From: Shewanella nanhaiensis
Lineage (GTDB): Bacteria; Pseudomonadota; Gammaproteobacteria; Enterobacterales; Shewanellaceae
Length of the DNA: 64,000 bases
Direction: 5' to 3'
NCBI RefSeq assembly: GCF_019457885.1
Contig: NZ_JAHZST010000020.1
Coordinates: forward strand, 1-64,000
Below, piece after piece: positions 25,747-34,937 of the stretch. Both the position numbers and the translations under genes were made by a program. The stretch's first letter is position 1, and the number at the start of each line of letters is the position of its first letter. The notes below the pieces were generated by a model. It saw only the letters and a program-made list of their open reading frames with translations. It made no database searches and was not told the origin of the DNA.

Positions 25747-28162
25747 AAACGTCCAGATTAGCTACGTTCAAGGCGTTAGACTCAATAAAGTCACGACGCG
25801 GTTCAACGTGATCACCCATCAAGCAGGTAAACAGTTGATCCGCGGCAATCGCATCTTCGATGGTCACAACTAGCATACGGCGCGACTCAGGATCCATTGT
25901 AGTTTCCCACAACTGCTCAGGGTTCATCTCGCCCAATCCCTTATAACGTTGGATATAAAGGCCACGTTTAGAGTCATTCATCAACCAGTTAAGTGCTTCA
26001 ACGAAGGTAGAGATCTCCTTCATACGCTCACCACGTTTAACGTAACCACCCTCTTCAATCAAACCTTCAAGGGCATTGGCTAGCTTGGTCATCAACTCAT
26101 AATCATGTGAGTGAAGGAAGTCGTAAGTAAACAGGAAGTTAGTGTCGATACCGTGCTTACGGATAGTCACCTTAGGTAGGTAAACCTTACGCTCAGGATC
26201 GAGGAAAGCTTCAGCACTGTAGTGAACGCCACCGGTGTCACGATCTTCGAGGTCAGCCACATAGGCATCACACCACAGCTTCACTTTAGCCTCATCGGTC
26301 AATAGCTCATGGCTAAGACCTGGGTGATAAAGCATACGCTCAGTCAGTAATGTCGGATATCTCTGCTCAAGACGCTCAAAGATAGCTTCAACTTCACGGT
26401 ACTGATAAACCAATCTCTCTAACGGTGCACCAGACATAGCAGGCGCATCGGCAGATGGATGGATCTCACCACCATCAAGTGCCAAGTTAGTTAGGTACTC
26501 AGTTAATGCAGGATCATCTTTAAGATACTGCTCTTGCTTACCTTTCTTCACTTTATATAGCGGTGGCTGTGCAATATAAACGTAACCACGCTCAATCAAC
26601 TCAGGCATTTGACGGAAGAAGAAAGTCAGTAGCAGAGTACGAATGTGCGATCCATCGACGTCCGCATCGGTCATGATAACGATATTGTGGTAACGGGTCT
26701 TATCAGGATCGTATTCATCACGGCCGATACCACAACCTAGGGCGGTAATAAGCGTGACCACTTCCTGAGATGAAAGCATCTTATCGAAACGGGCTTTCTC
26801 AACGTTTAAGATCTTACCTTTAAGTGGCAGAATCGCTTGGTTCTTACGGTTACGCCCCTGCTTGGCGCTACCGCCAGCAGAGTCCCCTTCCACTATGTAT
26901 ATTTCAGAAAGAGCAGGGTCTTTCTCTTGGCAATCTGCAAGCTTACCAGGCAGGCCACCTAAATCTAATGCGCCTTTACGACGAGTCATTTCACGGGCTT
27001 TACGCGCCGCTTCACGGGCACGGGCTGCATCGATAATCTTACCGACAATCAGCTTAGCTTCGTTTGGATGCTCCATTAGGTAATCACCTAACTGCTCACC
27101 CATGGTCTGTTCAACGGCAGACTTAACTTCGCTCGATACCAACTTATCTTTAGTTTGTGAGCTGAACTTAGGATCCGGTACCTTAACTGAGATAACAGCG
27201 GTCAAACCTTCACGGGCATCATCACCAGTCGCACCAGTCTTACCTTTCTTGTTATAACCCTCACGCTCCATGTAGGAGTTAAGGTTACGGGTTAACGCAC
27301 CACGGAAACCAGCAAGGTGAGTACCACCATCACGCTGAGGGATGTTGTTGGTGAAACAGAAGATATTCTCCTGGAAACCATCGTTCCACTGCATCGCCAC
27401 TTCAACGGTAATGCCGTCATCTCGCTCTTGGATAAAGTGGAATACATCTTTGTTAACCGGAGTCTTGTTCACATTCAAGTAATCAACGAAGGCACTGATA
27501 CCGCCCTCATACTTGAAAAACTCATCCTTGTTATCACGCTCATCAACTAAGCGGATACCAACACCTGAGTTTAGGAAAGAGAGTTCACGAACACGCTTGG
27601 CCAGAATATCGAAGTGAAACAGGGTATCGGAGAAAGTTTCGCTGCTTGGCCAGAAACGGATCTCGGTACCTGTGTTTGTTGCATCACCAATCGCTTTGAT
27701 CGGTTCAACAGGCTCACCCATGTTATAGAACTGCTCATAAAGCTTACCATCACGACGGATCGTAAGTTGAAGCTTGCTAGATAGGGCGTTTACAACCGAA
27801 ACACCAACACCGTGAAGACCACCGGAAACCTTGTAAGAGTTATCATCGAACTTACCACCAGCATGCAGTACCGTCATGATCACTTCTGCAGCAGAAACCC
27901 CCTCTTCAGGGTGAATGGCTACCGGGATACCGCGTCCATCATCTTTTACAGATACTGAACCATCAGCATGGATAGTGATGATAACGTCGTTACAATGGCC
28001 CGCTAAAGCTTCATCGATAGAGTTATCGACCACTTCGAATACCATGTGGTGCAGACCAGTACCATCGTCGGTATCACCGATATACATCCCTGGTCTCTTA
28101 CGTACCGCATCAAGGCCTTTTAGAACCTTGATACTCGAAGAATCGTAACTATTCTCTGACAT
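25745..28162 (-). CDS. gyrB: DNA gyrase subunit B
   Basis: The 805-residue ATPase subunit of gyrase, which with GyrA introduces negative supercoils. In order: GHKL ATPase domain (VDNSIDEALAGH, DDGRGIPV, GLHGVGVSVVNALS), transducer, and TOPRIM domain (EGDSAGGSAKQGRNR, MTDADVDGSHIRTLLLTFFFR cited in part). The C-terminal extension is typical of proteobacteria, and the length is that of E. coli GyrB (804). It begins one base after the recF stop; its GAGAG ribosome site lies within the recF end, so translation is probably coupled. Confidence 0.98.
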   Translation of the reverse strand: MSENSYDSSSIKVLKGLDAVRKRPGMYIGDTDDGTGLHHMVFEVVDNSIDEALAGHCNDVIITIHADGSVSVKDDGRGIPVAIHPEEGVSAAEVIMTVLHAGGKFDDNSYKVSGGLHGVGVSVVNALSSKLQLTIRRDGKLYEQFYNMGEPVEPIKAIGDATNTGTEIRFWPSSETFSDTLFHFDILAKRVRELSFLNSGVGIRLVDERDNKDEFFKYEGGISAFVDYLNVNKTPVNKDVFHFIQERDDGITVEVAMQWNDGFQENIFCFTNNIPQRDGGTHLAGFRGALTRNLNSYMEREGYNKKGKTGATGDDAREGLTAVISVKVPDPKFSSQTKDKLVSSEVKSAVEQTMGEQLGDYLMEHPNEAKLIVGKIIDAARAREAARKAREMTRRKGALDLGGLPGKLADCQEKDPALSEIYIVEGDSAGGSAKQGRNRKNQAILPLKGKILNVEKARFDKMLSSQEVVTLITALGCGIGRDEYDPDKTRYHNIVIMTDADVDGSHIRTLLLTFFFRQMPELIERGYVYIAQPPLYKVKKGKQEQYLKDDPALTEYLTNLALDGGEIHPSADAPAMSGAPLERLVYQYREVEAIFERLEQRYPTLLTERMLYHPGLSHELLTDEAKVKLWCDAYVADLEDRDTGGVHYSAEAFLDPERKVYLPKVTIRKHGIDTNFLFTYDFLHSHDYELMTKLANALEGLIEEGGYVKRGERMKEISTFVEALNWLMNDSKRGLYIQRYKGLGEMNPEQLWETTMDPESRRMLVVTIEDAIAADQLFTCLMGDHVEPRRDFIESNALNVANLDV

Positions 28163-28163
28163 A

Positions 28164-29261
28164 TTATTCTCTCGTCGGTTTATCTATTACCGTTACACAC
28201 CCCTGTTCCACATGGAACATCTTACTTGGTGGTGTGGTTAACGAATCGACTATCGCTGCAGGATCGATAGCGGTGACAAAAATTTGTGCGCCGGTATCCA
28301 TCAATTGCTGCAACAATAGTTGCCTGTGCTTCGCATCCAATTCCGATGGAAGGTCATCCACCAGATAAATACTATTTTTATCTGTTTGTTGTTTTAGCAA
28401 CTTTCCCTGTGCAATACGTAATGCACAGACTAACAATTTCAATTGACCCCTAGACAAGGCATCTTGTACGGGCAAGGTGCCAACACGCAATCGTAAGTCG
28501 GCTTTATGGGGACCACTGCCTGTATTTCCCGCCGCGACATCTCTAAGATATTGCGTCTCGAGCAGTTGTCCAAAATCCGTTTTACTGTCCCAACCACGTG
28601 TAAATGAAACTTTCACTTCAACCTGAGGTAAAAACTCTACGATTATACCCTTAAGTTGTTCATTTAACGAGTCTACATATTCTTTTCGTATCTGGGTTAC
28701 CAGCTCAGAATAACGCACCAACTCCTTATCCCAAAACTGAATCTGGCTATAGGAAACTTGATTTTTAAGTAGCTGATTTCTTTGCTTTAAAATTCGCTTC
28801 ACATTGGCCCATGCCGAGTGAAAACTTTTATCACTATGAAACGCTCCCCAATCGATAAACTGACGCCTCGATTTAGGCCCCTCAAACAGCAAAGAAAAAC
28901 TCTCAGGCGTGATCACCTGAATGGGTAAAGTCTCGGCTAAGGTCGATAAACGTTTTATCTTATCGCCATTGATCTTAACCTCGGTTTCACCACTTCTAAA
29001 ACGGCGCAAACCGATTTTACTCTCCTGCTCGCCCAAACTCAGATTGGCAAACAGGGTCAACTTATCATCTTGGTGCTGAATCACCCTTTGAGACAGATGA
29101 CTCCGAAAAGAGCGCCCCATTCCCAGAAAGTAGATCGCCTCAAGCAGACTCGTTTTACCACTGCCATTTTGCCCATAAATCAGATTTAAACCGTCACTGG
29201 GATGCAGTTGAGCAGAACTAATATTTCGAAAAGTTTCGATATGAAGACGTGTCAGGCTCAT
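28164..29261 (-). CDS. recF: DNA replication and repair protein RecF
   Basis: A 365-residue SMC-like ATPase that with RecO and RecR loads RecA at single-strand gaps. Walker A is GQNGSGKTSLLEAI near residue 30, followed by GMGRSFRSHLSQ. The signature and Walker B region near the C-terminus is ALSRGQLKLLV and YLVDDLPSELD. Unlike many relatives it is separated from dnaN by about 220 bases and a terminator, so it probably has its own promoter and is joined to gyrB. The C-terminal MFHVEQG codons contain a parS-like sequence. Confidence 0.97.
   Translation of the reverse strand: MSLTRLHIETFRNISSAQLHPSDGLNLIYGQNGSGKTSLLEAIYFLGMGRSFRSHLSQRVIQHQDDKLTLFANLSLGEQESKIGLRRFRSGETEVKINGDKIKRLSTLAETLPIQVITPESFSLLFEGPKSRRQFIDWGAFHSDKSFHSAWANVKRILKQRNQLLKNQVSYSQIQFWDKELVRYSELVTQIRKEYVDSLNEQLKGIIVEFLPQVEVKVSFTRGWDSKTDFGQLLETQYLRDVAAGNTGSGPHKADLRLRVGTLPVQDALSRGQLKLLVCALRIAQGKLLKQQTDKNSIYLVDDLPSELDAKHRQLLLQQLMDTGAQIFVTAIDPAAIVDSLTTPPSKMFHVEQGCVTVIDKPTRE
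28204..28219. other. parS-like sequence (15/16) in recF
   Basis: TGTTCCACATGGAACA differs from perfect parS by one central base (CACATG for CACGTG). It lies in the recF C-terminus and encodes MFHVEQ, a stretch that is itself conserved in RecF. The central change probably weakens ParB binding. Confidence 0.35.
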
Positions 29262-29418
29262 TTAGTACTCAATTCACACCCAGATGCTTGGCTTAGGCAA
29301 CAATGACAATCTGTTGATAAAACGCAAAATAGCCAAGAAGATTAGCATATCCGTAAGCGACATCAAAGCCTCTAAAAATCATCAAATTAGCCCCAGATAT
29401 AACCTAAAGAACAGAAAC

Positions 29419-29445
29419 AAAAAAAGACTGAATAATCAGTCTTTT
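29419..29445 (-). terminator. Terminator between dnaN and recF
   Basis: AAAAGACTG and CAGTCTTTT form a 9-bp stem with a 6-nt loop. On the minus strand it ends in a T run, so it would stop dnaA-dnaN transcripts before recF. Confidence 0.75.
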
Positions 29446-29482
29446 AATATAAACTCTTTCAGTATTGCTTTGCAGTAAAGCC

Positions 29483-30583
29483 CTACAGACGCATCGGCAT
29501 CACAACATACATAGAGTCCTCTTCGATGTGATTCTCAATCAAGGCACTAGAGTTGCCATCAATTAAGGTGATACGCACATCATCCGAGGGTAGGTTATTG
29601 AGCACATCAAGCAGGTAACTCACATTGAAGCCAATCTCAAGGGGGGTATTCTCATACTCCACATCTAAGATCTCCTCCGCCTCCTCCTGTTCAGGGTTAT
29701 TGGCAGTGATCTTAATTAAGTTCTCTTCAAGCTGAACACGCACACCACGGAACTTCTCATTCGACAGAATCGAGGCACGAAGTAGTGCTTGTTTTAGATG
29801 ATTACGGCTCGCAACCACGACCTTGTCGCCGCCCTTAGGCAGAACTCGACGATAATCAGGGAAGCGGCCATCAACTAGCTTACTGGTAAACACAGCGCTT
29901 GCTGTCGTCGCTCTAATAGCGTTGTCACCAATCGCAATAGTGATATCTAACTCTTCACCTTCAAAAAGACGTTGAAGCTCAACAACACCTTTACGGGGAA
30001 CGATAACCTGCTTTTCAGGCAAGGTATCCTGTATCTGTCTATGACTTAACGCCAAGCGATGACCATCGGTCGCAATGGCGCGCAGCACATTGCCCTCAGT
30101 CTCCAGCAGCAAGCCATTAAGGTAGTAGCGGACATCTTGGTTAGCCATAGAGAATTGAGTGGCATCGATCAGCGACTTCAATGTGCCCTGATTTATAGTG
30201 AACTCTATCTCAGCCTGAAAGGCCTCAACATTGGGATACTCTTCCGCCGGGAGTGTGGCTAAAGTAAAGCGGCTACGACCAGAGCGGAGTAACAGGCGAT
30301 TTTCCTGTTGCTCAATTTTAAGCTCAACTTGATCGGGTAGTGATTTAACAATATCGAGGAATTTCTTCGCCGGAATCGTGGTGCGTCCCTCTTGGACCTC
30401 GCCTTCGAGCTGAACCTGACCAACCAATTCAACCTCTAAATCGGTTCCGGTCATCTTAAGTGAGTGACCACTCACTTCTACTAAAAGGTTTGCCAGGATG
30501 GGTAAGTTATGTCGTCTCTCCACCGCGCCTGTAACGAGTTGCAACGGCTTTAATAGGGCGTCCCTATCAATTGAAAATTTCAT
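29483..30583 (-). CDS. dnaN: DNA polymerase III beta subunit (sliding clamp)
   Basis: A 366-residue protein that dimerises into the ring clamp holding polymerase III on DNA. Three repeated clamp domains are present. Recognised by MKFSIDRDALLKPLQLVTGAVERR, cited in part, SLPDQVELKI, and the C-terminal YVVMPMRL found in nearly all DnaN. Length equals E. coli DnaN (366) when the start is placed at the MKFSID Met (30583); three extra codons upstream are not supported. dnaA ends 20 nt upstream, so dnaA-dnaN form an operon. Confidence 0.98.
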   Translation of the reverse strand: MKFSIDRDALLKPLQLVTGAVERRHNLPILANLLVEVSGHSLKMTGTDLEVELVGQVQLEGEVQEGRTTIPAKKFLDIVKSLPDQVELKIEQQENRLLLRSGRSRFTLATLPAEEYPNVEAFQAEIEFTINQGTLKSLIDATQFSMANQDVRYYLNGLLLETEGNVLRAIATDGHRLALSHRQIQDTLPEKQVIVPRKGVVELQRLFEGEELDITIAIGDNAIRATTASAVFTSKLVDGRFPDYRRVLPKGGDKVVVASRNHLKQALLRASILSNEKFRGVRVQLEENLIKITANNPEQEEAEEILDVEYENTPLEIGFNVSYLLDVLNNLPSDDVRITLIDGNSSALIENHIEEDSMYVVMPMRL

Positions 30584-30602
30584 CAGTTCCAATTTCCCAG
30601 AT

Positions 30603-31991
30603 TTATGAAGATAACGTACGGATCAAGTTAGCATAATCTTCTTTCGTGTCATGACTTTCTTCACGTAACTGTGCAATTTTACGACAGGCATGCAAAACAG
30701 TTGTATGGTCACGACCACCAAAAGCATCACCAATCTCTGGCAAGCTATGGTTCGTTAGCTCTTTAGACAGTGCCATCGCCACTTGACGTGGACGAGCAAC
30801 ACTGCGCGAACGACGCTTAGATAGCATATCGGCCATCTTGATCTTGTAGTATTCAGCTACAGTTTTCTGAATATTATCTATAGTGACCAATTTTTCCTGC
30901 AGAGCCAAGAGATCTCTAAGGGCTTCTCGCACAAAATCAATAGTAATTGGTCGACCTGTGAAGTTAGCATTCGCAATAACACGATTCAATGCGCCTTCGA
31001 GCTCACGAACGTTCGATCGTAAACGCTTAGCAATAAAAAATGCCACTTCATCTGGGAGGTTAATGCCACTCTCTTGTGCCTTACGCATCAAGATCGCCAC
31101 ACGTGTTTCTAATTCTGGTGGTTCAATTGCAACCGTTAGGCCCCAACCGAAACGCGATTTAAGTCTATCTTCAACACCATCGATCTCTTTTGGATAGCGA
31201 TCTGAGGTTAAGATGATTTGATGATTTCCCTCTAACAGTGCATTAAAGGTATGGAAAAACTCTTCCTGAGATCTATCTTTATTAGCAAAGAATTGAATAT
31301 CATCAATAAACAGTGCATCGACACTGCGGTAGTAACGCTTAAACTCTTCGATGGCATTATTTTGCAATGCCTTAACCATATCTTGAACAAAACGCTCAGA
31401 ATGCATATATACCACTTTTGCATTCGGCTTATTCTTAATGATGCCATTACCCACAGCATGTAATAAGTGAGTCTTACCTAAACCGGTTCCGCCATAAAGG
31501 AAGAGTGGGTTATAAGCACCACCTGGATTTTCAGCGACTTGTAGCGCGGCCGCCTTACCAAGCTGGTTAGACTTACCCTCGACGAAGTTTTCAAACTGAT
31601 AGGTAGGATTGATATTACTTCTGTGATTAGCCGTCGCTGCTGGCTCAGGGGCGTTAACATTAAACGCAGTCTGGCTCTTTTGCGGGCTCGACTCTAACTT
31701 AGGCTTAACCACCGCAGCGGTCGCCTGAATAGGTTTAGGCGCAGAAGGTTTGCTACCAATATCAAAACGTAGCTTAGGTGCATCGCTTCCCATCTGTTCA
31801 GTAAAGAACTGATTGATGATATTGATGTACTTATCTCTAACCCAGTCGAGTACAAAGCGATTTGGCGCATAAAGAACAAGTGTGTCCCCATCCATCTCTG
31901 CTTGCAAAGGTCTGATCCACATACTGAACTGCTGAGCCGAAAGCTCATCTTGTAGTCGCCCGATGCATTGCTGCCAAAGTGAAACCGCCAC
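30603..31991 (-). CDS. dnaA: Chromosomal replication initiator DnaA
   Basis: A 462-residue AAA+ initiator that binds DnaA boxes and melts oriC. Domain I starts MAVSLWQQCIGRLQDELS and is followed by a linker at about 85-130. The AAA+ core contains GGTGLGKTHLLHAVGN (Walker A) and LFIDDIQFF (Walker B). Domain IV has the box-binding GGRDHTTVLHACRK. The start is GTG 31991, as in E. coli dnaA. Its upstream region is densely packed with GATC and holds DnaA boxes, which implies autoregulation and SeqA sequestration. The first of the leftward dnaA-dnaN genes. Confidence 0.98.
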   Translation of the reverse strand: MAVSLWQQCIGRLQDELSAQQFSMWIRPLQAEMDGDTLVLYAPNRFVLDWVRDKYINIINQFFTEQMGSDAPKLRFDIGSKPSAPKPIQATAAVVKPKLESSPQKSQTAFNVNAPEPAATANHRSNINPTYQFENFVEGKSNQLGKAAALQVAENPGGAYNPLFLYGGTGLGKTHLLHAVGNGIIKNKPNAKVVYMHSERFVQDMVKALQNNAIEEFKRYYRSVDALFIDDIQFFANKDRSQEEFFHTFNALLEGNHQIILTSDRYPKEIDGVEDRLKSRFGWGLTVAIEPPELETRVAILMRKAQESGINLPDEVAFFIAKRLRSNVRELEGALNRVIANANFTGRPITIDFVREALRDLLALQEKLVTIDNIQKTVAEYYKIKMADMLSKRRSRSVARPRQVAMALSKELTNHSLPEIGDAFGGRDHTTVLHACRKIAQLREESHDTKEDYANLIRTLSS

Positions 31992-32260
31992 GTACTTATC
32001 CCCAAAAGATCACTCAAAGAAAGGTATTCTATAGTGAGATCACAATGATCGCTATCCTTATAATAACTTTATCCCCAGATAGATCGTCTTTTTGTGTAAA
32101 TACCGATCCAAAAGGATCCCTAGGGATCCTTCTATTTTAAAAAAGCGTTAAATCCAGCTTTATTAAGCGATCCAGATCGATCTATAATTGGCGGCCTTAG
32201 ATCAGCTTTATGATCACTGGATCCACAAGATGTAGTGTCCATGCACAGAGTTATCCACAC
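31992..32260. promoter_or_regulatory. dnaA control region: GATC cluster and DnaA boxes
   Basis: Thirteen GATC sites lie between 32008 and 32223, where about one would be expected by chance. A perfect DnaA box TTATCCACA is at 32251-32259, with near boxes TTATCCCCA at 31996-32004 and 32069-32077 and TTTGGATAA at 32272-32280. In E. coli a GATC-rich dnaA promoter is sequestered by SeqA and repressed by DnaA; the same design is inferred here. Palindromes such as AAGGATCCCTAGGGATCCTT lie in the middle. Confidence 0.75.
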
Positions 32261-32331
32261 TCAGTGGTAGCTTTGGATAACTGACTAAGGAATAATTTGC
32301 CGATATTTTTAACGCTTGATGCTTTTGCTTG

Positions 32332-32360
32332 TTGACGAGCAAACTTAAAGTGATTACAAT
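32332..32360 (+). promoter_or_regulatory. Sigma-70 promoter of rpmH
   Basis: TTGACG and TACAAT are separated by exactly 17 bp, about 75 bp before rpmH. This is the clearest promoter in the window and would drive rpmH-rnpA-yidD-yidC. Confidence 0.75.
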
Positions 32361-32436
32361 TCGGCCTCTTTTTTGCCCTTACCTTAATTATTTTTTGAGT
32401 GTAAGGATTGTTAACTACCAAAGACGGATTGCCACA

Positions 32437-32574
32437 ATGAGTAAACGTACTTTTCAACCAAGCACCCTAAAGCGCAAGCGTTCTCACGGCTTCCGCGCTC
32501 GTATGGCTACAGTAAGCGGCCGTAAGGTACTGGCTCGTCGCCGTGCCAAGGGTCGTGCTCGCCTTTCAGCTTAA
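32437..32574 (+). CDS. rpmH: 50S ribosomal protein L34
   Basis: A 45-residue, extremely basic ribosomal protein. MSKRTFQPSTLKRKRSHGFR and the ending KGRARLSA are diagnostic. ATG 32437 is the only sensible start; the frame is open upstream because of the promoter region. It is the first gene of rpmH-rnpA-yidD-yidC, transcribed away from dnaA as in most bacteria; rnpA follows after 18 nt. Confidence 0.97.
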   Translation: MSKRTFQPSTLKRKRSHGFRARMATVSGRKVLARRRAKGRARLSA

Positions 32575-32592
32575 TTTTAAGTTGGAACTCAG

Positions 32593-32952
32593 GTGACTAT
32601 TAGCTACACCTTTACGCGGGAGTTACGTTTGTTAACTCCCGCGCAATTTAAATCTGTATTCTCAAAACCCATCAAAGCTTCCTCCGCTGAAATAACTTTA
32701 CTTGCTATTCCAAATACTGAACAACATCCGCGTATCGGACTCACTGTTGCTAAGCGTTTTGTAAAGAAAGCCCATCAGCGAAACAGAATTAAACGTATCA
32801 TTAGGGATAATTTTCGTCTGCATCAGCACGAACTTCCCGCTATCGATATCGTTGTGCTCGTCAGAAATGGCGTGGTAGAGATGGAAAATGCAGAGCTCCA
32901 TAAATTGGTAGAAAAGCTATGGCGAAAACTCAATCGCCGTTACAATGGCTAG
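32593..32952 (+). CDS. rnpA: Ribonuclease P protein component
   Basis: A 119-residue basic protein that binds the catalytic M1 RNA and helps mature tRNA 5' ends. The signature is the RNR block KKAHQRNRIKRIIRDNFR, preceded by RIGLTVAKRFV. Start is GTG 32593, aligned with the E. coli start (FTRELRLLTPAQF follows). Its last 34 bases overlap the start of yidD in another frame, a common arrangement. Confidence 0.96.
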   Translation: MTISYTFTRELRLLTPAQFKSVFSKPIKASSAEITLLAIPNTEQHPRIGLTVAKRFVKKAHQRNRIKRIIRDNFRLHQHELPAIDIVVLVRNGVVEMENAELHKLVEKLWRKLNRRYNG

Positions 32953-33176
32953 CAACCACGTTAATTCGTGGCTACCAAGTCTTCATCAGCCCCTTTTTAG
33001 GGGCTAATAAGTGCCGTTTTCATCCAACTTGTTCCACATATGCGATTGAAGCGATTCGTTTGCATGGATCTGTAAAAGGTTGTTGGCTTGCTGCACGACG
33101 CATACTAAAATGTCACCCTTTGCATCCGGGCGGAATCGATCCCGTCCCCCCAAAAACACACAGGTGTAATAAATAG
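32919..33176 (+). CDS. yidD: Membrane protein insertion efficiency factor YidD
   Basis: An 85-residue amphipathic protein that assists YidC-dependent membrane insertion. The signature CRFHPTCSTYAIEAIRLHG and KCHPLHPGGIDPVPP are typical, with three conserved cysteines. It overlaps rnpA by 34 bases and ends 3 bases before yidC, so the three are translated from one message. Confidence 0.95.
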   Translation: MAKTQSPLQWLATTLIRGYQVFISPFLGANKCRFHPTCSTYAIEAIRLHGSVKGCWLAARRILKCHPLHPGGIDPVPPKTHRCNK

Positions 33177-33179
33177 GCT

Positions 33180-34814
33180 ATGGAATCTCAACGCAATATA
33201 TTGCTTATCGGTCTGCTTTTTGTCAGCTTTTTGCTTTGGCAACAGTGGCAGACAGATCAAGCCCCACAACCAGTAGCGACTCAATCTTCATCGGTTGTCA
33301 CTGCTTCGTCAGCTTCTGATTCTCACAGCTCTGATGTACCCGATGCAGACTCAGCACTTCCTGCTGCCGTTGTCGCATCGAAAGATCTCATCACAGTGAA
33401 CACTGATCAGTTAATCATTAAGATTAATCCGGTTGGTGGTGATATCGTTTATTCAGCCCTAGTTGAACATAAACTTGAGCTAGAAAATGACGAGCCATTC
33501 GTACTACTAGAGCAAACTAATGATATTAACTATATTGCTCAGAGTGGACTTATCGGCCGTGACGGTATCGACAGCAGTGTTAAGGGCCGCGCGCACTTCG
33601 ACAGTGCTTCACGCAACTACAGCTTAGCTGCAGATCAAGACACTCTAGAAGTGCCACTGACCTATGTTGCTGAAAATGGTGCAACTTACACTAAGATGTT
33701 TATCTTCCATCGTGGCAAGTTCGACGTAGATGTCGATTATGTTATCGATAACAAAACAGATAAACAGCTGCAAGTTCAGATGTACGGTCAGATTAAACAC
33801 AGCATCAAGAAAAGCGAAAGCAGCATGATGATGCCTACCTATCGCGGCGCGGCTTTCTCGACTCAAGACACACGTTACGAGAAGTACAGCTTCGAAGATA
33901 TGGCTGATAAGAATCTAGACAAGAAAACGTTAGGTGGCTGGGCAGCGATGCTACAGCACTACTTCGTATCTGCTTGGGTACCACCAGCGAACGATCAAAA
34001 CATCATCTTCTCTAGCATCAGTGCTGGCGGTCAGGCAAACATAGGTTTCCGTGGCGCCATCTATGATGTAGCACCTGGAGCGACTCAAGAGATCACCTCT
34101 CAGTTCTACGTTGGTCCTAAAGATCAGGCAGCACTATCGGCTATCTCTCCAAGTCTTAACTTGGTTGTCGATTATGGTTTCCTATGGTGGCTAGCAGTAC
34201 CAATCTACAAGCTATTGATGTTCTTCCAATCAATTGTAGGTAACTGGGGTGCAGCAATTATCCTTATCACCCTAACGGTACGCGGTCTGTTATACCCACT
34301 GACTAAAGCTCAATACACCTCTATGGCTAAGATGCGTAATCTACAGCCTAAGCTTGCTGAGATGAAAGAGCGTTTCGGTGATGACCGTCAGAAGATGGGT
34401 CAGGCCATGATGGAGCTGTACAAGAAAGAGAAAGTTAACCCTATGGGTGGCTGTCTACCTATCTTGTTACAGATGCCAATCTTCATCGCCCTATACTGGG
34501 TACTGCTTGAAAGTGTTGAACTGCGTCATGCACCGTTCATGCTTTGGATCACCGACCTTTCGGTACAAGACCCTTACTACGTGATGCCAATCCTAATGGG
34601 TGTCTCTATGTTTGTGATGCAGAAGATGCAACCTATGGCACCGACAATGGATCCAATGCAGGTTAAGATGATGCAGTGGATGCCAGTGGTATTTACCGTG
34701 TTCTTCCTATGGTTCCCTGCAGGTCTAGTACTTTACTGGTTAGTGGGTAACTTAGTTGCAATCACGCAGCAGAAGATCATCTACGCTGGTTTGGAGAAAA
34801 AAGGGTTAAAATAA
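33180..34814 (+). CDS. yidC: Membrane protein insertase YidC
   Basis: A 544-residue inner-membrane insertase that works alone or with SecYEG. The N-terminal membrane anchor (ILLIGLLFVSFLLWQQW) is followed by a large periplasmic domain (about 60-345). The conserved five-helix core begins near FLWWLAVPIYKLL and includes the hydrophilic-groove Arg in ITLTVRGLLYPLTKAQY and the GGCLPILLQMPIFIALYWVL segment. Length is normal for gammaproteobacteria (548 in E. coli). A terminator follows. Confidence 0.97.
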   Translation: MESQRNILLIGLLFVSFLLWQQWQTDQAPQPVATQSSSVVTASSASDSHSSDVPDADSALPAAVVASKDLITVNTDQLIIKINPVGGDIVYSALVEHKLELENDEPFVLLEQTNDINYIAQSGLIGRDGIDSSVKGRAHFDSASRNYSLAADQDTLEVPLTYVAENGATYTKMFIFHRGKFDVDVDYVIDNKTDKQLQVQMYGQIKHSIKKSESSMMMPTYRGAAFSTQDTRYEKYSFEDMADKNLDKKTLGGWAAMLQHYFVSAWVPPANDQNIIFSSISAGGQANIGFRGAIYDVAPGATQEITSQFYVGPKDQAALSAISPSLNLVVDYGFLWWLAVPIYKLLMFFQSIVGNWGAAIILITLTVRGLLYPLTKAQYTSMAKMRNLQPKLAEMKERFGDDRQKMGQAMMELYKKEKVNPMGGCLPILLQMPIFIALYWVLLESVELRHAPFMLWITDLSVQDPYYVMPILMGVSMFVMQKMQPMAPTMDPMQVKMMQWMPVVFTVFFLWFPAGLVLYWLVGNLVAITQQKIIYAGLEKKGLK

Positions 34815-34832
34815 CCCTTAACTCCAACTAAG

Positions 34833-34867
34833 AAAAAGCGGTTAATACTTGGTATTGGCCGCTTTTT
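34833..34867 (+). terminator. Rho-independent terminator after yidC
   Basis: AAAAAGCGG and CCGCTTTTT enclose a smaller AATAC/GTATT stem. It separates the rpmH-yidC operon from mnmE. Confidence 0.85.
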
Positions 34868-34937
34868 GCTTTTTATGAGAGATATACTTTTCTAACTTAT
34901 CTTCATTTTTCATTATCCAAATGTAGGAATCACAGTA

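Noticed and set aside
31992..32436. dnaA-rpmH gap as the main origin
   Set aside because: It has GATC and boxes, but fewer perfect boxes than the mioC-mnmG gap, which is the origin position in E. coli and is next to parAB.
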